Part shown: piece after piece, positions 18,333-26,974 of the stretch
Position numbering within the stretch: position 1 is the first letter of the stretch
How the letters are laid out: each line of letters starts with the position of its first letter
Assembly (NCBI GenBank): GCA_041159865.1
Contig: JBEAXK010000063.1
Location: forward strand, 1 to 64,000
DNA length: 64,000 bases
DNA from: BJGN01 sp041159865
GTDB lineage: Bacteria > Bacteroidota > Bacteroidia > Chitinophagales > Saprospiraceae
Direction: 5' to 3'
The notes under the pieces: model-generated
Database searches by the model: none
What the model was told of the DNA's origin: nothing
Seen by the model: only the letters and a program-made list of their open reading frames with translations
Translations under genes and position numbers: made by a program

Positions 18333-18794
18333 TTAAATATGGTTTGTAGGATATGCTGGAAAATGAGAAAGGAATGTAAGATTAGGATTGGATAAATTTA
18401 CCTGCATGCAACATGAATTTACTCCATTTGTAAGGCATATAAATGGAGCTTTTAAATCTCTGTTATAAATTGATGCTTGATAAATAACGTTTTCAGATAA
18501 TACAACCTTGGGTGATTTACATTCAATTAACATAAATGGTTTCATTTCATAATCAAAAATAACCACATCCCATCTACCTTTTTTTAAGCCAATATGTAAA
18601 GCCTTTTCTAAAGAAAAATGGTTCAAAGGATAGTTCAGATTATGGGATAAATACAAAACGATAAGTTGTCTCACCCATTCTTCTGGTTGAAGAGTCAGCC
18701 ATTTTTTTCTTACTACATCAAAAATTTCTTCTTCTTCAAACCTTTTTCTGATTTTCACTAAGGTTTGAACCTGAAGCAGATCCACATCAATCAT
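18333..18794 (-). CDS. Stand-alone HsdR_N-like PD-(D/E)XK nuclease domain
   Basis: A 153-residue protein equivalent to the N-terminal nuclease domain of type I restriction HsdR subunits, without the helicase part. The EEWVRQ block (38-43) is followed by GRWDVVIF with Asp76, then MLIECKSPK with Glu91 and Lys93, the PD-(D/E)XK core, then YQASIYN and LTNG. All three catalytic positions are kept, so it may cut DNA. No HsdM or HsdS gene is near. Such solitary copies are common in Bacteroidota and their role is unknown; placement between a T9SS protein and anmK in one operon gives no clear hint. Confidence 0.8.
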   Translation of the reverse strand: MIDVDLLQVQTLVKIRKRFEEEEIFDVVRKKWLTLQPEEWVRQLIVLYLSHNLNYPLNHFSLEKALHIGLKKGRWDVVIFDYEMKPFMLIECKSPKVVLSENVIYQASIYNRDLKAPFICLTNGVNSCCMQVNLSNPNLTFLSHFPAYPTNHI

Positions 18795-18798
18795 AAAC

Positions 18799-19848
18799 TC
18801 ATTCCACCATTACCTTTCTTGAAACAATGAATTCTGGAGTTTCAAAGGAAAGAATATATGTACCTGGGACTAAATTTAGATTCGAAAAATGTATGGTTTG
18901 TAAATCACTTGTTAATTGAACGTTTCTTTGATGTTGAATAGTTCTACCAAGAATATCCCTTAGACTTACAGTAATATCATTAAACCGAATCAAAGTATTT
19001 GAAAATTGAAACCCAATATCTGTATGAGATGCATTTGTTACCAAAAAAATAAAACTTTCATTAACTTTCTCAGAAATATTCGTCAAAACGCCAGCCATAT
19101 CAGTGGTACCATGAACATTAACAAATTCATATTTAACTCCTTTTTTATTCCACAACACAGCTATGATTTCAAAATTTGAAGCCAGTGAATTAGCAGGAAG
19201 ATTAATATTTGCTGACACAGTTTTGGTATATCCCGCTGCAAAAGATGATCCTGTTAATTCTTCCCCAAAAGTTTGGGGGAAAAATGAATTTCTTAATACA
19301 TTTTTATGTTCAACGGTACCAGATAAACCCGTTTGGACCTCTTTTACAGATTTTTCAACTAAATATATTCCAATAGAATAGGAACCTGTTACAGCTTTTG
19401 GGAAAGTCAGCGTTACCTGGGCTTTAATATTCGTATTTCCTGTTGCTCTTGCTACTGTTTTAAGGGTAGCCACTGGTAATTGTCCAACGCCATCTTCAAT
19501 AGAATTTTTAATTTCTCTCTCTGTAGCAGATCCACCAGTACCTTTATTTACACCGTTCAAATAAAATGCAGGTTGGTAAGCTGATAAATCAAAATTTTTA
19601 ATTATGTCAGATGAAGTTTGAGAATATAACCTGGATGTAGCGCTGGAATGAGCTGTAAAATAAAAAGCATTATTTTTAACATTATCCATTAACCAATTAT
19701 AAGAAGTCCAGGCGTTACCAGCACAAACAGGACACCAGGTAGCTGATAATTTAACCACTAATCCATTTTGTTTTGTATCACTACCTTGAGCGTGAACAGA
19801 GAATATGGTTAATATTTGGATAGAAAGAATTAAAATAATTGATCTCAT
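18799..19848 (-). CDS. Secreted Omp28/thioredoxin-like protein with T9SS tail
   Basis: From the ATG at 19848, one base after the tilS stop, the protein has 349 residues and begins directly with a signal peptide (hydrophobic run to SVHA-Q). An upstream in-frame start at 19899 would place 17 unlikely residues before the signal and is not preferred. A CxxC redox-like motif, WCPVC, sits about 45 residues in, in a thioredoxin-like domain of the Omp28-related type, with a beta domain after it. The last ~80 residues (SFETPEFIVSRKVMVE at the end) look like a type A T9SS sorting domain. Expected to be exported; disulfide or adhesion roles are possible but unproven. Confidence 0.82.
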   Translation of the reverse strand: MRSIILILSIQILTIFSVHAQGSDTKQNGLVVKLSATWCPVCAGNAWTSYNWLMDNVKNNAFYFTAHSSATSRLYSQTSSDIIKNFDLSAYQPAFYLNGVNKGTGGSATEREIKNSIEDGVGQLPVATLKTVARATGNTNIKAQVTLTFPKAVTGSYSIGIYLVEKSVKEVQTGLSGTVEHKNVLRNSFFPQTFGEELTGSSFAAGYTKTVSANINLPANSLASNFEIIAVLWNKKGVKYEFVNVHGTTDMAGVLTNISEKVNESFIFLVTNASHTDIGFQFSNTLIRFNDITVSLRDILGRTIQHQRNVQLTSDLQTIHFSNLNLVPGTYILSFETPEFIVSRKVMVE

Positions 19849-19849
19849 G

Positions 19850-21217
19850 TTAATTGATTTTGTGTTCAAATATAAGGATATGTTCTGTAATTGGTTCAAT
19901 TTTAAAACGATTATCTTGCCTTAATCCGATGACCCAGATAATCTGTCCATTTGCATTTTGAAGGACAAAAACCTCCTTTTTCTTTATTTTATCCAATTTT
20001 TTATCCGTTAACAAATCTTGCACCTTTTTACTATGATTATTCATATTAATGGGAAAGAAAATATCTCCTGGTTCCCATTTTCTAAGTATCAATGGGAAAA
20101 CAATTTTTTTTGCATCTACAAAAATTTTATGTTCACCTTGATTAAAATTTTCGGGAAAAGAAATTGCATTTTCTATCTTTATTTTTCTATTAAGATGAAA
20201 AGAGTACTCACCTACCCTCTTGATTTCAAGTAAATTTAGTGGAATATTAGTCAAAGATTCCTTAATAAACCTTAAATGATGTTCTAATTTAACCATTTTC
20301 CAATTTCCCTGAATAAAAATTGTTCCTATGGAAACCGACTTTCCTCTCCTTTTGTCTATTTCAAAAATTGTTTTTGAAGTAAAACCCTTTGGTCTTAATA
20401 TTTCATGTAAAAAAGTAATAGGTGCAATAGAATTATTTAAACCCTCGAGAGAAACTAAAAATTCATTTTCTGAAATCTCTGTAATGATTTGTTTAAATTC
20501 CCTTTCGATAAAAGTATTTTTGATTTGAATCATTTCAAGCCAGATTATTTTATTCTGTAAGAAAGTGGATAAAAGTGAGGGATTAATTTTGTTTAAGAAA
20601 GGTAAAATTTTATGCCTGATCAAATTTCTGTTATAAATTAACTTTTCGTTGCTTGAATCGATTCGAAATGGAATTTCCTTTTGCATTAAATATTGGGAAA
20701 TCATTGATTTTTCCAAATATAAAAGTGGCCTCAATATATCCCCATTTTTATGGGACATTCCCACCAAAGCGTTTAAAAAACCTCCTCTAAAAAAATTAAA
20801 AGTTATCGTTTCTAACCAATCTGAGGAATGATGGGCTGTACAAACAAAGTCTATTCCATTTTTCAATCTAATTTCTTCAAAAAAATGATATCGAATATTT
20901 CGTGCAAGTTCCTGCGTATTTCCACCATTAGCTTCTAAAATATGTGGTGTATCTATAACTTTTGTGTAACAAGATATTTTATTTTCTTTAGCCCATGCGA
21001 TAACAAAATTCATATCATCAATGGAATCTGCACCTCGTAGGGAATAATTTACATGCGCCACAGAAAATGTAAGGCCAGAAACTAAAAAGAGATTTGCCAG
21101 ACACATAGAATCACTTCCTCCACTAACTCCAAGGAGATAGGACTTATCAAATGGATTATCCTTGATAATATTTTTTAATTCCCATAAAAAGGCTTCTTCC
21201 AGATTTAATTTTTTCAC
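19850..21217 (-). CDS. tilS: tRNA(Ile)-lysidine synthase
   Basis: A 455-residue N-type ATP pyrophosphatase. The PP-loop SGGSDS (32-37) binds ATP, HVNYSLRGADS and CTAHHSSDWLET follow, and a TilS C-terminal domain ends the protein (around LRKWEPGDIFFPINMN). It attaches lysine to cytidine 34 of tRNA-Ile(CAU), changing both its amino acid identity and its codon reading; it is essential in most bacteria. Its start overlaps the lysC stop by four bases (ATGA), showing translational coupling, and the next gene begins one base after its stop. Confidence 0.96.
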   Translation of the reverse strand: MKKLNLEEAFLWELKNIIKDNPFDKSYLLGVSGGSDSMCLANLFLVSGLTFSVAHVNYSLRGADSIDDMNFVIAWAKENKISCYTKVIDTPHILEANGGNTQELARNIRYHFFEEIRLKNGIDFVCTAHHSSDWLETITFNFFRGGFLNALVGMSHKNGDILRPLLYLEKSMISQYLMQKEIPFRIDSSNEKLIYNRNLIRHKILPFLNKINPSLLSTFLQNKIIWLEMIQIKNTFIEREFKQIITEISENEFLVSLEGLNNSIAPITFLHEILRPKGFTSKTIFEIDKRRGKSVSIGTIFIQGNWKMVKLEHHLRFIKESLTNIPLNLLEIKRVGEYSFHLNRKIKIENAISFPENFNQGEHKIFVDAKKIVFPLILRKWEPGDIFFPINMNNHSKKVQDLLTDKKLDKIKKKEVFVLQNANGQIIWVIGLRQDNRFKIEPITEHILIFEHKIN

Positions 21218-22488
21218 GATTTTGACTCCTGATAAACCAGTTGAAAAGTTCCATTAATGTCCCCATAAACCAACATGGGATGATTTTCCAAAGTATTATT
21301 TTTCACCTCATCTGAGTAATGTCTAATAGAAATCAAGCTACAATCAGACTGAATACTGACACTAAAATTTGGTTGTAAAATCTGCTCTAACTGTTTGGCA
21401 TCGAAAAAGGGACAACTTCCACAGACTATTAGGTTCATTCCAGTATTTTGTGAAAAATTAACTTGAAATCCAATTTCATGAAAAACATTATAAATAAAAG
21501 ATAAATCTTTCTCTGCAATAAAAGAAAAATCTTTAGGTTCGATGGTTAGAAGAAACTGATTTTGCTCTTTTATAATAATGGGTGGATAATTCTTTGCCGT
21601 TTCACTTCCAAAATAAGTTCCGGGAATTTCCGGATCGACAAAAGATTTGACCTTTAAAGGAATGTTTTTAGCTTGTAATGGTTTAATTGTTTTTAGGTGA
21701 ATAACCTTAGCACCAAAATAGGTCATTTCAATGGCTTCCTGATAAGAGATGGACGGCAAAAGAATAGCATCAGGATATGTTCTTGGATCTGCATTAAAAA
21801 CGCCAGCGACATCTTTCCAAACAGTCAGACTGTGAGCATTTAAACAATGACTAAGGATAGCAGCGGAATAATCGGAACCTTCTCTACCTAAAGAAACAGT
21901 TGTATTATCTGCCGTTGAACCTATAAATCCAGGCATAATAACGCACTGATTTTCTAAAATCAAAGGAAGGACAATTTTATTACATTTTACATTTGTCTCA
22001 TTCCAATAAACCCATCCTTCCCTGTAATTATCATCGGTTGTAATAATATCACGGGCATCAATCCAGGAAACATTCAGATTCATTTTCAATAAAAGAGCGT
22101 GCATTATTCTGGATGACAATAACTCGCCAATTCCAATTATTTGATCATAACAATAATTAAAATCTGAACCTGGATCTTCATCAAGCATCCATTCGACTTC
22201 AACAAAAAGGTCATTTATAACATCAAATATTTCATCATCCCTATTAATCAAAGAGGAAGCCAGATGAAGATGGTAATTTTTTATTTCTGTCCAAATTTCA
22301 TTCTGAGTTGGATTTCTATTGAAGTAGGCCTGAATAAGTAGTTCAAGTTTATCGGTAATTTTACCCGAAGCTGATAGAATAACCACATTTGGTGGGTAAT
22401 CTTTTAGAATATTGGCTACATTTAAAAATGAATCAGTATCTTTAAGTGAAGCACCTCCAAATTTATAAACCTTTAATTCCGAATTCAT
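21214..22488 (-). CDS. lysC: Aspartate kinase
   Basis: A 424-residue monofunctional aspartokinase, which makes aspartyl-phosphate for lysine, threonine, methionine and diaminopimelate. KFGGASL (9-15) is the signature near the start, and VSLGREGSDYSAAILSHCL with VWKDVAGVFNADPR are the conserved ATP and aspartate blocks. The C-terminal ~130 residues correspond to the ACT regulatory region but are divergent, so the feedback effector cannot be predicted. It is first in a five-gene minus-strand operon and has a -7 box 27 bases before its ATG. Confidence 0.95.
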   Translation of the reverse strand: MNSELKVYKFGGASLKDTDSFLNVANILKDYPPNVVILSASGKITDKLELLIQAYFNRNPTQNEIWTEIKNYHLHLASSLINRDDEIFDVINDLFVEVEWMLDEDPGSDFNYCYDQIIGIGELLSSRIMHALLLKMNLNVSWIDARDIITTDDNYREGWVYWNETNVKCNKIVLPLILENQCVIMPGFIGSTADNTTVSLGREGSDYSAAILSHCLNAHSLTVWKDVAGVFNADPRTYPDAILLPSISYQEAIEMTYFGAKVIHLKTIKPLQAKNIPLKVKSFVDPEIPGTYFGSETAKNYPPIIIKEQNQFLLTIEPKDFSFIAEKDLSFIYNVFHEIGFQVNFSQNTGMNLIVCGSCPFFDAKQLEQILQPNFSVSIQSDCSLISIRHYSDEVKNNTLENHPMLVYGDINGTFQLVYQESKS

Positions 22489-22514
22489 TTTGACTTTATT
22501 TATTTAAGGATATG

Positions 22515-22522
22515 CAAAAGTA
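22515..22522 (-). promoter_or_regulatory. -7 promoter box (TACTTTTG) of the lysC operon
   Basis: Exact TAnnTTTG on the minus strand, 26 bases before the lysC ATG. It sits back to back with a similar plus-strand box (22548-22555) for the amidase, so the 85-base gap looks like a compact divergent promoter region. Confidence 0.5.
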
Positions 22523-22547
22523 AAATGAATAAATGGATTTAGTTTTT

Positions 22548-22555
22548 TAATTTTG
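22548..22555 (+). promoter_or_regulatory. -7 promoter box (TAATTTTG) of the amidase gene
   Basis: Exact TAnnTTTG, 18 bases before the ATG at 22574. It overlaps an in-frame TTG at 22553, which argues against that upstream start and for 22574. Confidence 0.45.
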
Positions 22556-22573
22556 AAAATTAACCCACCAATC

Positions 22574-24217
22574 ATGAAGAAAACAAGAATTTCAACGGCT
22601 ATCATTTTAATTTGCACCTTTCTTTTTGGTGCTTTTTTTGAAAAAATGGTAGAGCCCATCTTGACAAGAGAAACCATCAAAGAAGCATCAAACATTATAG
22701 GATTAAATTTTTCAACACAAGAAATTGATTCCTTATTACCTGGTGTTTCTGAATTTAGCAAAGGATTCGCCAAAAACAGGGAAGCAGATATTGATAATGG
22801 GGTTTCGCCTGCCTTTATTTTCGACCCCAGACCGTCGGGATTTATGGTACCTAAAGGAGTATCAGGAATAAAAACGGCCGTTGTACAACCATTCACAATT
22901 AATAGAGAAAATCTTCCCTGGTACACTGTTACTGAACTGGCTTATCTCATTAAATCTAAACAAATAAGTTCTGTAGAACTTACAAAATTTTATATAGATA
23001 GAATTAAAAAATATAATAATCAACTCTTTTGTGTCATAACCATAACAGAAGATCTGGCGCTGCAACAGGCAAAAAAGGCAGATGAAGAAATAGCAGCTGG
23101 TAAATATCGTGGTTTGTTACATGGTATACCTTACGGAGCTAAAGATTTACTGGCAACGATAAATTATCCAACTACATGGGGAGCAACTCCTTATAAAAAT
23201 CAAATTATCAATGAGAATGCAACTGTAATTCAAAAACTTAATGAAGCTGGGGCTATTCTCATAGCAAAAACATCCATGGGAGCCTTGGCATGGGGTGATG
23301 TCTGGTTTGGTGGTACTACTAAAAATCCATGGGATATTTCTACTGGATCAAGTGGTTCCTCTGCGGGAAGTGCCTCCGCGGTTTCTGCAGGTCTAATGCC
23401 CTTTGCCATTGGAACCGAAACTTTAGGCAGCATAGTTTCCCCTTCTACTGTATGTGGTACAACAGGATTAAGACCTACTTTTGGCAGAGTAAGCAGATAT
23501 GGGGCAATGGCTTTAAGCTGGACCATGGATAAAATAGGTCCAATATCACGTTCCGCTGAGGATTGTGCACTCGTTTTTTATATCATTTATGGTTCAGATG
23601 GTAAAGATTTATCTGTTCAGGATTATCCTTTTAACTACAAATCGGATTTAGATATTAAAAAATTAAGGGTTGGGTATTTAAAAAGTTCTTTTGAAAGGAA
23701 TTACCCTTTTAAACAACAAGATAGTATCGTATTGGAATTACTAAGAAAAGAAGGAATTACCTTAATACCTGTTGAGCTTCCAGAACTTCCATATTTATCT
23801 CCTATCTTATCAGCAGAATCAGCAGCTGCTTTTGATGAATTAACAAGAAGTAATAAAGATGATTTATTAGAAAGGCAAATCAAAAATGCCTGGCCAAATA
23901 AATTCAGAGAATCTCGATTTATACCTGCCGTGGAGTACATACAGGCCAACAGGAAGCGAAAAATTCTTATGGATGAAATGAAAGAAAAAGTTTTTTCTAA
24001 AATAGATGTTTATTTAAATCCATCCTGGGGCGGCACCAGTTTAACCATAACAAATTATACGGGTCATCCATGTATGGTTATACCTAACGGTTTTATAAAA
24101 GGAAAACCTACAAGTATTACAATCACTGGAAATTTGTATCAAGAATCTAAGGTTATTTCATTAGCCCATTTCATTCAAACTAAATCGGCCTTTCACAAGC
24201 AGCACCCTTCTTTTTAA
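22574..24217 (+). CDS. Amidase-signature family hydrolase, probably exported
   Basis: From ATG 22574 the protein has 547 residues and starts with a signal-like hydrophobic segment (about 5-22). The amidase signature fold is clear: GIPYGAKDLLA carries the catalytic Lys, STGSSGSSAGSASAV the cis-Ser, and GTETLGSIVSPS the nucleophile Ser region. It shares this core with GatA but has a leader of about 100 residues and lacks the usual GatA ending, so it is a general amidase, not part of the Glu-tRNA amidotransferase; gatC lies 22 kb away. The substrate is not known. It overlaps the next gene by one base (TAATG). Confidence 0.9.
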   Translation: MKKTRISTAIILICTFLFGAFFEKMVEPILTRETIKEASNIIGLNFSTQEIDSLLPGVSEFSKGFAKNREADIDNGVSPAFIFDPRPSGFMVPKGVSGIKTAVVQPFTINRENLPWYTVTELAYLIKSKQISSVELTKFYIDRIKKYNNQLFCVITITEDLALQQAKKADEEIAAGKYRGLLHGIPYGAKDLLATINYPTTWGATPYKNQIINENATVIQKLNEAGAILIAKTSMGALAWGDVWFGGTTKNPWDISTGSSGSSAGSASAVSAGLMPFAIGTETLGSIVSPSTVCGTTGLRPTFGRVSRYGAMALSWTMDKIGPISRSAEDCALVFYIIYGSDGKDLSVQDYPFNYKSDLDIKKLRVGYLKSSFERNYPFKQQDSIVLELLRKEGITLIPVELPELPYLSPILSAESAAAFDELTRSNKDDLLERQIKNAWPNKFRESRFIPAVEYIQANRKRKILMDEMKEKVFSKIDVYLNPSWGGTSLTITNYTGHPCMVIPNGFIKGKPTSITITGNLYQESKVISLAHFIQTKSAFHKQHPSF

Positions 24218-25446
24218 TGAAAAAACCAACTGTTATTATTATCGGTGGAGGTGCTGCCGGATTTTTTTCAGCATGTCAACTGATTGATTCTAAATTCAAT
24301 GGTAAAATTATTATTCTTGAAAAGGACAAGGAGGTTTTAAAAAAAGTCAGAATTTCAGGGGGAGGTCGTTGTAATGTTACTCACAATTGTTTTGAGCCAA
24401 GAGAACTATCAAAATTTTATCCAAGAGGTGAAAAGGAGCTGTATGGACCATTTTTACAATTTCAACCAAGGGACACTATAGCATGGTTTTTAAAATACGG
24501 GGTTTCCTTAAAAACTGAATCTGATGGAAGAATATTTCCAGTCACAGATTCATCAGATACCATAATTAACTGCTTTATTCAAATCTGTAAAAAACAACAG
24601 GTAGAAATAATGCTTAGTTTTAAAGTAACTGAAATTTTAAAAACTGATGGAAAATGGGAAATCAGATCACCTGAAAAGTTATTATATGCAGATTTTTTAT
24701 TGGTAACTTCAGGTAGTAATATTGTTATTTGGAATCTAATGAATTCTTTAGGACATACTATTGTTCCACCAGTACCTTCCTTATTTACTTTTAAGATTAA
24801 AGATAAATCACTGATTGAACTGGCAGGTATTAGTTTACCCAAGGTTACCGTAAAAATCAGTGGATATAAATATATAACAGAAGGTCCGATTATTGTAACT
24901 CACTGGGGCTTAAGCGGTCCAGCCATTTTGAAAATGAGCGCGTACGCTGCATTAACTTTATTTGAGCTAAATTATGAATTTGAAATTTTAGTCAACTGGA
25001 CTTCTGAATCCAGAGACAATATATTAGAAGATTTAAAACGAATTAAAGAAACAGAGGCAAAAAAACAGATAGGAAATATCCCCATTCATAAAATACCGAA
25101 TAGATTTTGGAATTATTTATTACAGTCTTCCAAAATTCCTTTTGACCAACAATGGGCTAATATGACTAAAAAACAAATGTCCGATTTAGCGACTCAGCTC
25201 ACCCAAATGTCCATGTTAGTAAGGGGAAAGAGCACAAACAAGGATGAATTTGTCACAGCGGGCGGAGTTGCTTTAAAGGAAATAAACTTTAAAAATTTTC
25301 AAAGCAAATATCACGACAATTTATTTTTTGCTGGGGAAACGCTCAACATTGACGGATTGACTGGGGGATTTAATTTCCAGGCAGCATGGACAGGTGCATA
25401 TTTAGCATCAAAGGGAATTTTATCAAAATTAAACGAGGGCAATTAA
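24217..25446 (+). CDS. BaiN/HI0933-family FAD-dependent oxidoreductase
   Basis: A 409-residue flavoprotein. GGGAAGFFSACQL (10-22) is the dinucleotide-binding loop, followed by the family-defining SGGGRCNVTHNC, and the C-terminal GGVALKEINF...NLFFAGETLNIDGLTGGFNFQ, which closes the FAD site. Relatives are often listed as aminoacetone oxidase or BaiN-like, but the true substrate of most members is unknown, so I give no symbol. It starts on the last base of the amidase gene, and the two are presumably co-translated. Its stop overlaps the 3' end of the convergent rluA-type gene. Confidence 0.92.
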   Translation: MKKPTVIIIGGGAAGFFSACQLIDSKFNGKIIILEKDKEVLKKVRISGGGRCNVTHNCFEPRELSKFYPRGEKELYGPFLQFQPRDTIAWFLKYGVSLKTESDGRIFPVTDSSDTIINCFIQICKKQQVEIMLSFKVTEILKTDGKWEIRSPEKLLYADFLLVTSGSNIVIWNLMNSLGHTIVPPVPSLFTFKIKDKSLIELAGISLPKVTVKISGYKYITEGPIIVTHWGLSGPAILKMSAYAALTLFELNYEFEILVNWTSESRDNILEDLKRIKETEAKKQIGNIPIHKIPNRFWNYLLQSSKIPFDQQWANMTKKQMSDLATQLTQMSMLVRGKSTNKDEFVTAGGVALKEINFKNFQSKYHDNLFFAGETLNIDGLTGGFNFQAAWTGAYLASKGILSKLNEGN

Positions 25447-26132
25447 TTACTCGTCAAGTTTTTCATTAATTTCCACCAGTGTTTATCTGGAGTTTCAGCT
25501 AAAATGGTTATTTGTGTTTTTTTAACGGGATGAATAAAAGATAAAGAATGACAATGCAACGCGATGGAAGCATCCTGTAATGCAGTTGGAAAACCATATT
25601 TAAGATCTCCTACAATCGGACAACCTATAGAAGCCAATTGTACCCTAATTTGATGTGGACGTCCCGTTTTAGGAGTTACTTCCAAGAGGAATCTACCATC
25701 AATTATACCTATTAATTCGTAGGCAGTTTCTGCATATTTAGCGTCTGGATTTCGTCTGGAAGGAGCTTCGAGTGCTTTTGAAATATTTCTTTCTTCGTCC
25801 TTTGCTATGTAGTGAGCTATAATACCTTTTTCAGCGGGAGGCTTAGAAGCGACAATAGCCCAGTATTTTTTAGTTATCAGGTTATCACGAAATAATTCAT
25901 TCATTCTAACTAAGGCCTTTGAAGTTCTTGCAAAGATAACCGCCCCACTAACGGGTCTGTCCAGACGATGTACGGTTCCTAAAAAAACTTCTCCAGGTTT
26001 TTTATACCTGTCCTTTATATATTTTTTAAGCCAGTCACCCAAGGTGGCATCTTCAGTTTTATCCCCTTGAACTAATAGTCCAGCGGGTTTGTTAACCACA
26101 ATAAGGTGGTTATCTTCGTAAATTACCTGCAA
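25443..26132 (-). CDS. RluA-family pseudouridine synthase
   Basis: A 229-residue synthase that isomerises uridine to pseudouridine in rRNA or tRNA. The catalytic block is HRLDRPVSGAVIFARTSKA, with the catalytic Asp in RLDR; PKTGRPHQIRVQLA and HCHSLSFIHP complete the family pattern. There is no S4 domain, so it resembles the short RluA/TruC/RluC-type forms; the target base is not known. The start is a TTG at 26132: no in-frame ATG exists nearby, and a -7 box 20 bases upstream supports the TTG. Confidence 0.92.
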   Translation of the reverse strand: MQVIYEDNHLIVVNKPAGLLVQGDKTEDATLGDWLKKYIKDRYKKPGEVFLGTVHRLDRPVSGAVIFARTSKALVRMNELFRDNLITKKYWAIVASKPPAEKGIIAHYIAKDEERNISKALEAPSRRNPDAKYAETAYELIGIIDGRFLLEVTPKTGRPHQIRVQLASIGCPIVGDLKYGFPTALQDASIALHCHSLSFIHPVKKTQITILAETPDKHWWKLMKNLTSN

Positions 26133-26151
26133 TTTATTAACATTTAAGTCG

Positions 26152-26159
26152 CAAAGATA
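26152..26159 (-). promoter_or_regulatory. -7 promoter box (TATCTTTG) of the pseudouridine synthase gene
   Basis: Exact TAnnTTTG on the minus strand, 19 bases before the TTG start at 26132. Its first T (26159) coincides with the first base of the divergent mqnD ATG, so the two genes share an extremely tight boundary. Confidence 0.5.
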
Positions 26160-26974
26160 TGCAAATTACATTGGGCTTTTCACCTTGTCCAAATGATACC
26201 TTCATTTTTGATGCAATTGTTAACAAAAGAATTGATTTAGAGGGACTTGAATTTGAAATTATTTTAGCAGATGTAGAGAAATTAAATCAGTTGGCATTTG
26301 AACAAACCTTAGATATAACAAAATTAAGTTATCATGCTTTAGCACATTTAATGCCTGAATATCAACTTTTAAATGCAGGAAGTGCCTTGGGAAATAACTG
26401 TGGGCCACTTCTAATCTCATCACAAGAAATTGATTTAAATCAAATATCAACTTATAAAATAGGGATTCCAGGAAAATATACAACAGCTAATTTTTTACTT
26501 CAATATGCCTTTTCAAATACGCTAAATACACATGAATATCTTTTTTCTGAAATTGAAGGCTTATTGCAGACAAAGAAAATTGATCTTGGCTTAATCATTC
26601 ATGAAAATAGGTTTACCTATGAATCTAAAGGATTAAAAAAAGTAATAGATTTAGGCGAATTTTGGGAAAACCAAACAGGACTTCCCATTCCACTGGGTGG
26701 CATTGGCGTGAAAAGAAAACTACCTGAAGATATCAAATTAAAAGTAGATCAATTAATAAAAAAGAGCCTTCAATTTGCATTCAAAAATCCTACCATTAGC
26801 CTGCCTTATATACAATTAAACGCTCAGGAAATGGAGGAAGAAATAGTAAGAAAACATATACATTTATATGTAAATGAATATTCTGAAGATATTGGAGAAA
26901 AAGGAAAAGAGGCCGTCAGATTTTTATTTAAAAAAATAAATAACCTAAGTACACCTATGGATATTTGGGTGTGA
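26159..26974 (+). CDS. mqnD: 1,4-dihydroxy-6-naphthoate synthase
   Basis: A 271-residue enzyme of the futalosine route to menaquinone; it converts cyclic de-hypoxanthine futalosine to 1,4-dihydroxy-6-naphthoate. The N-terminal FSPCPNDTFIFDA is diagnostic, and the periplasmic-binding-protein-like fold is supported by IGIPGKYTTANFLL and GLIIHENRFTY. It shows that this organism makes menaquinone by the futalosine rather than the MenF-MenD route. A UbiA-family prenyltransferase that could act later in the pathway lies at 32 kb. It converges with yjjG, overlapping by 30 bases. Confidence 0.96.
   Translation: MQITLGFSPCPNDTFIFDAIVNKRIDLEGLEFEIILADVEKLNQLAFEQTLDITKLSYHALAHLMPEYQLLNAGSALGNNCGPLLISSQEIDLNQISTYKIGIPGKYTTANFLLQYAFSNTLNTHEYLFSEIEGLLQTKKIDLGLIIHENRFTYESKGLKKVIDLGEFWENQTGLPIPLGGIGVKRKLPEDIKLKVDQLIKKSLQFAFKNPTISLPYIQLNAQEMEEEIVRKHIHLYVNEYSEDIGEKGKEAVRFLFKKINNLSTPMDIWV

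Noticed and set aside
18333..18794. Remnant of a type I restriction-modification system
   Set aside because: The frame is intact with all active-site residues, and no fragments of hsdM, hsdS or helicase sequence flank it.
19849..19899. Extended start for the Omp28/thioredoxin-like gene inside tilS
   Set aside because: It would put 17 polar residues before a clear signal peptide; the ATG at 19848 starts the signal peptide and follows the tilS stop by one base.
22504..22926. A 140-codon open frame antisense to the start of the amidase gene
   Set aside because: The sense strand encodes a signal peptide and a recognised amidase with its own promoter box; the antisense product has no recognisable feature.
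22574..24217. Assignment of the amidase as gatA because gatC is in the window
   Set aside because: It has a signal peptide and a long N-terminal extension, and lies 22 kb from gatC in an unrelated unit.
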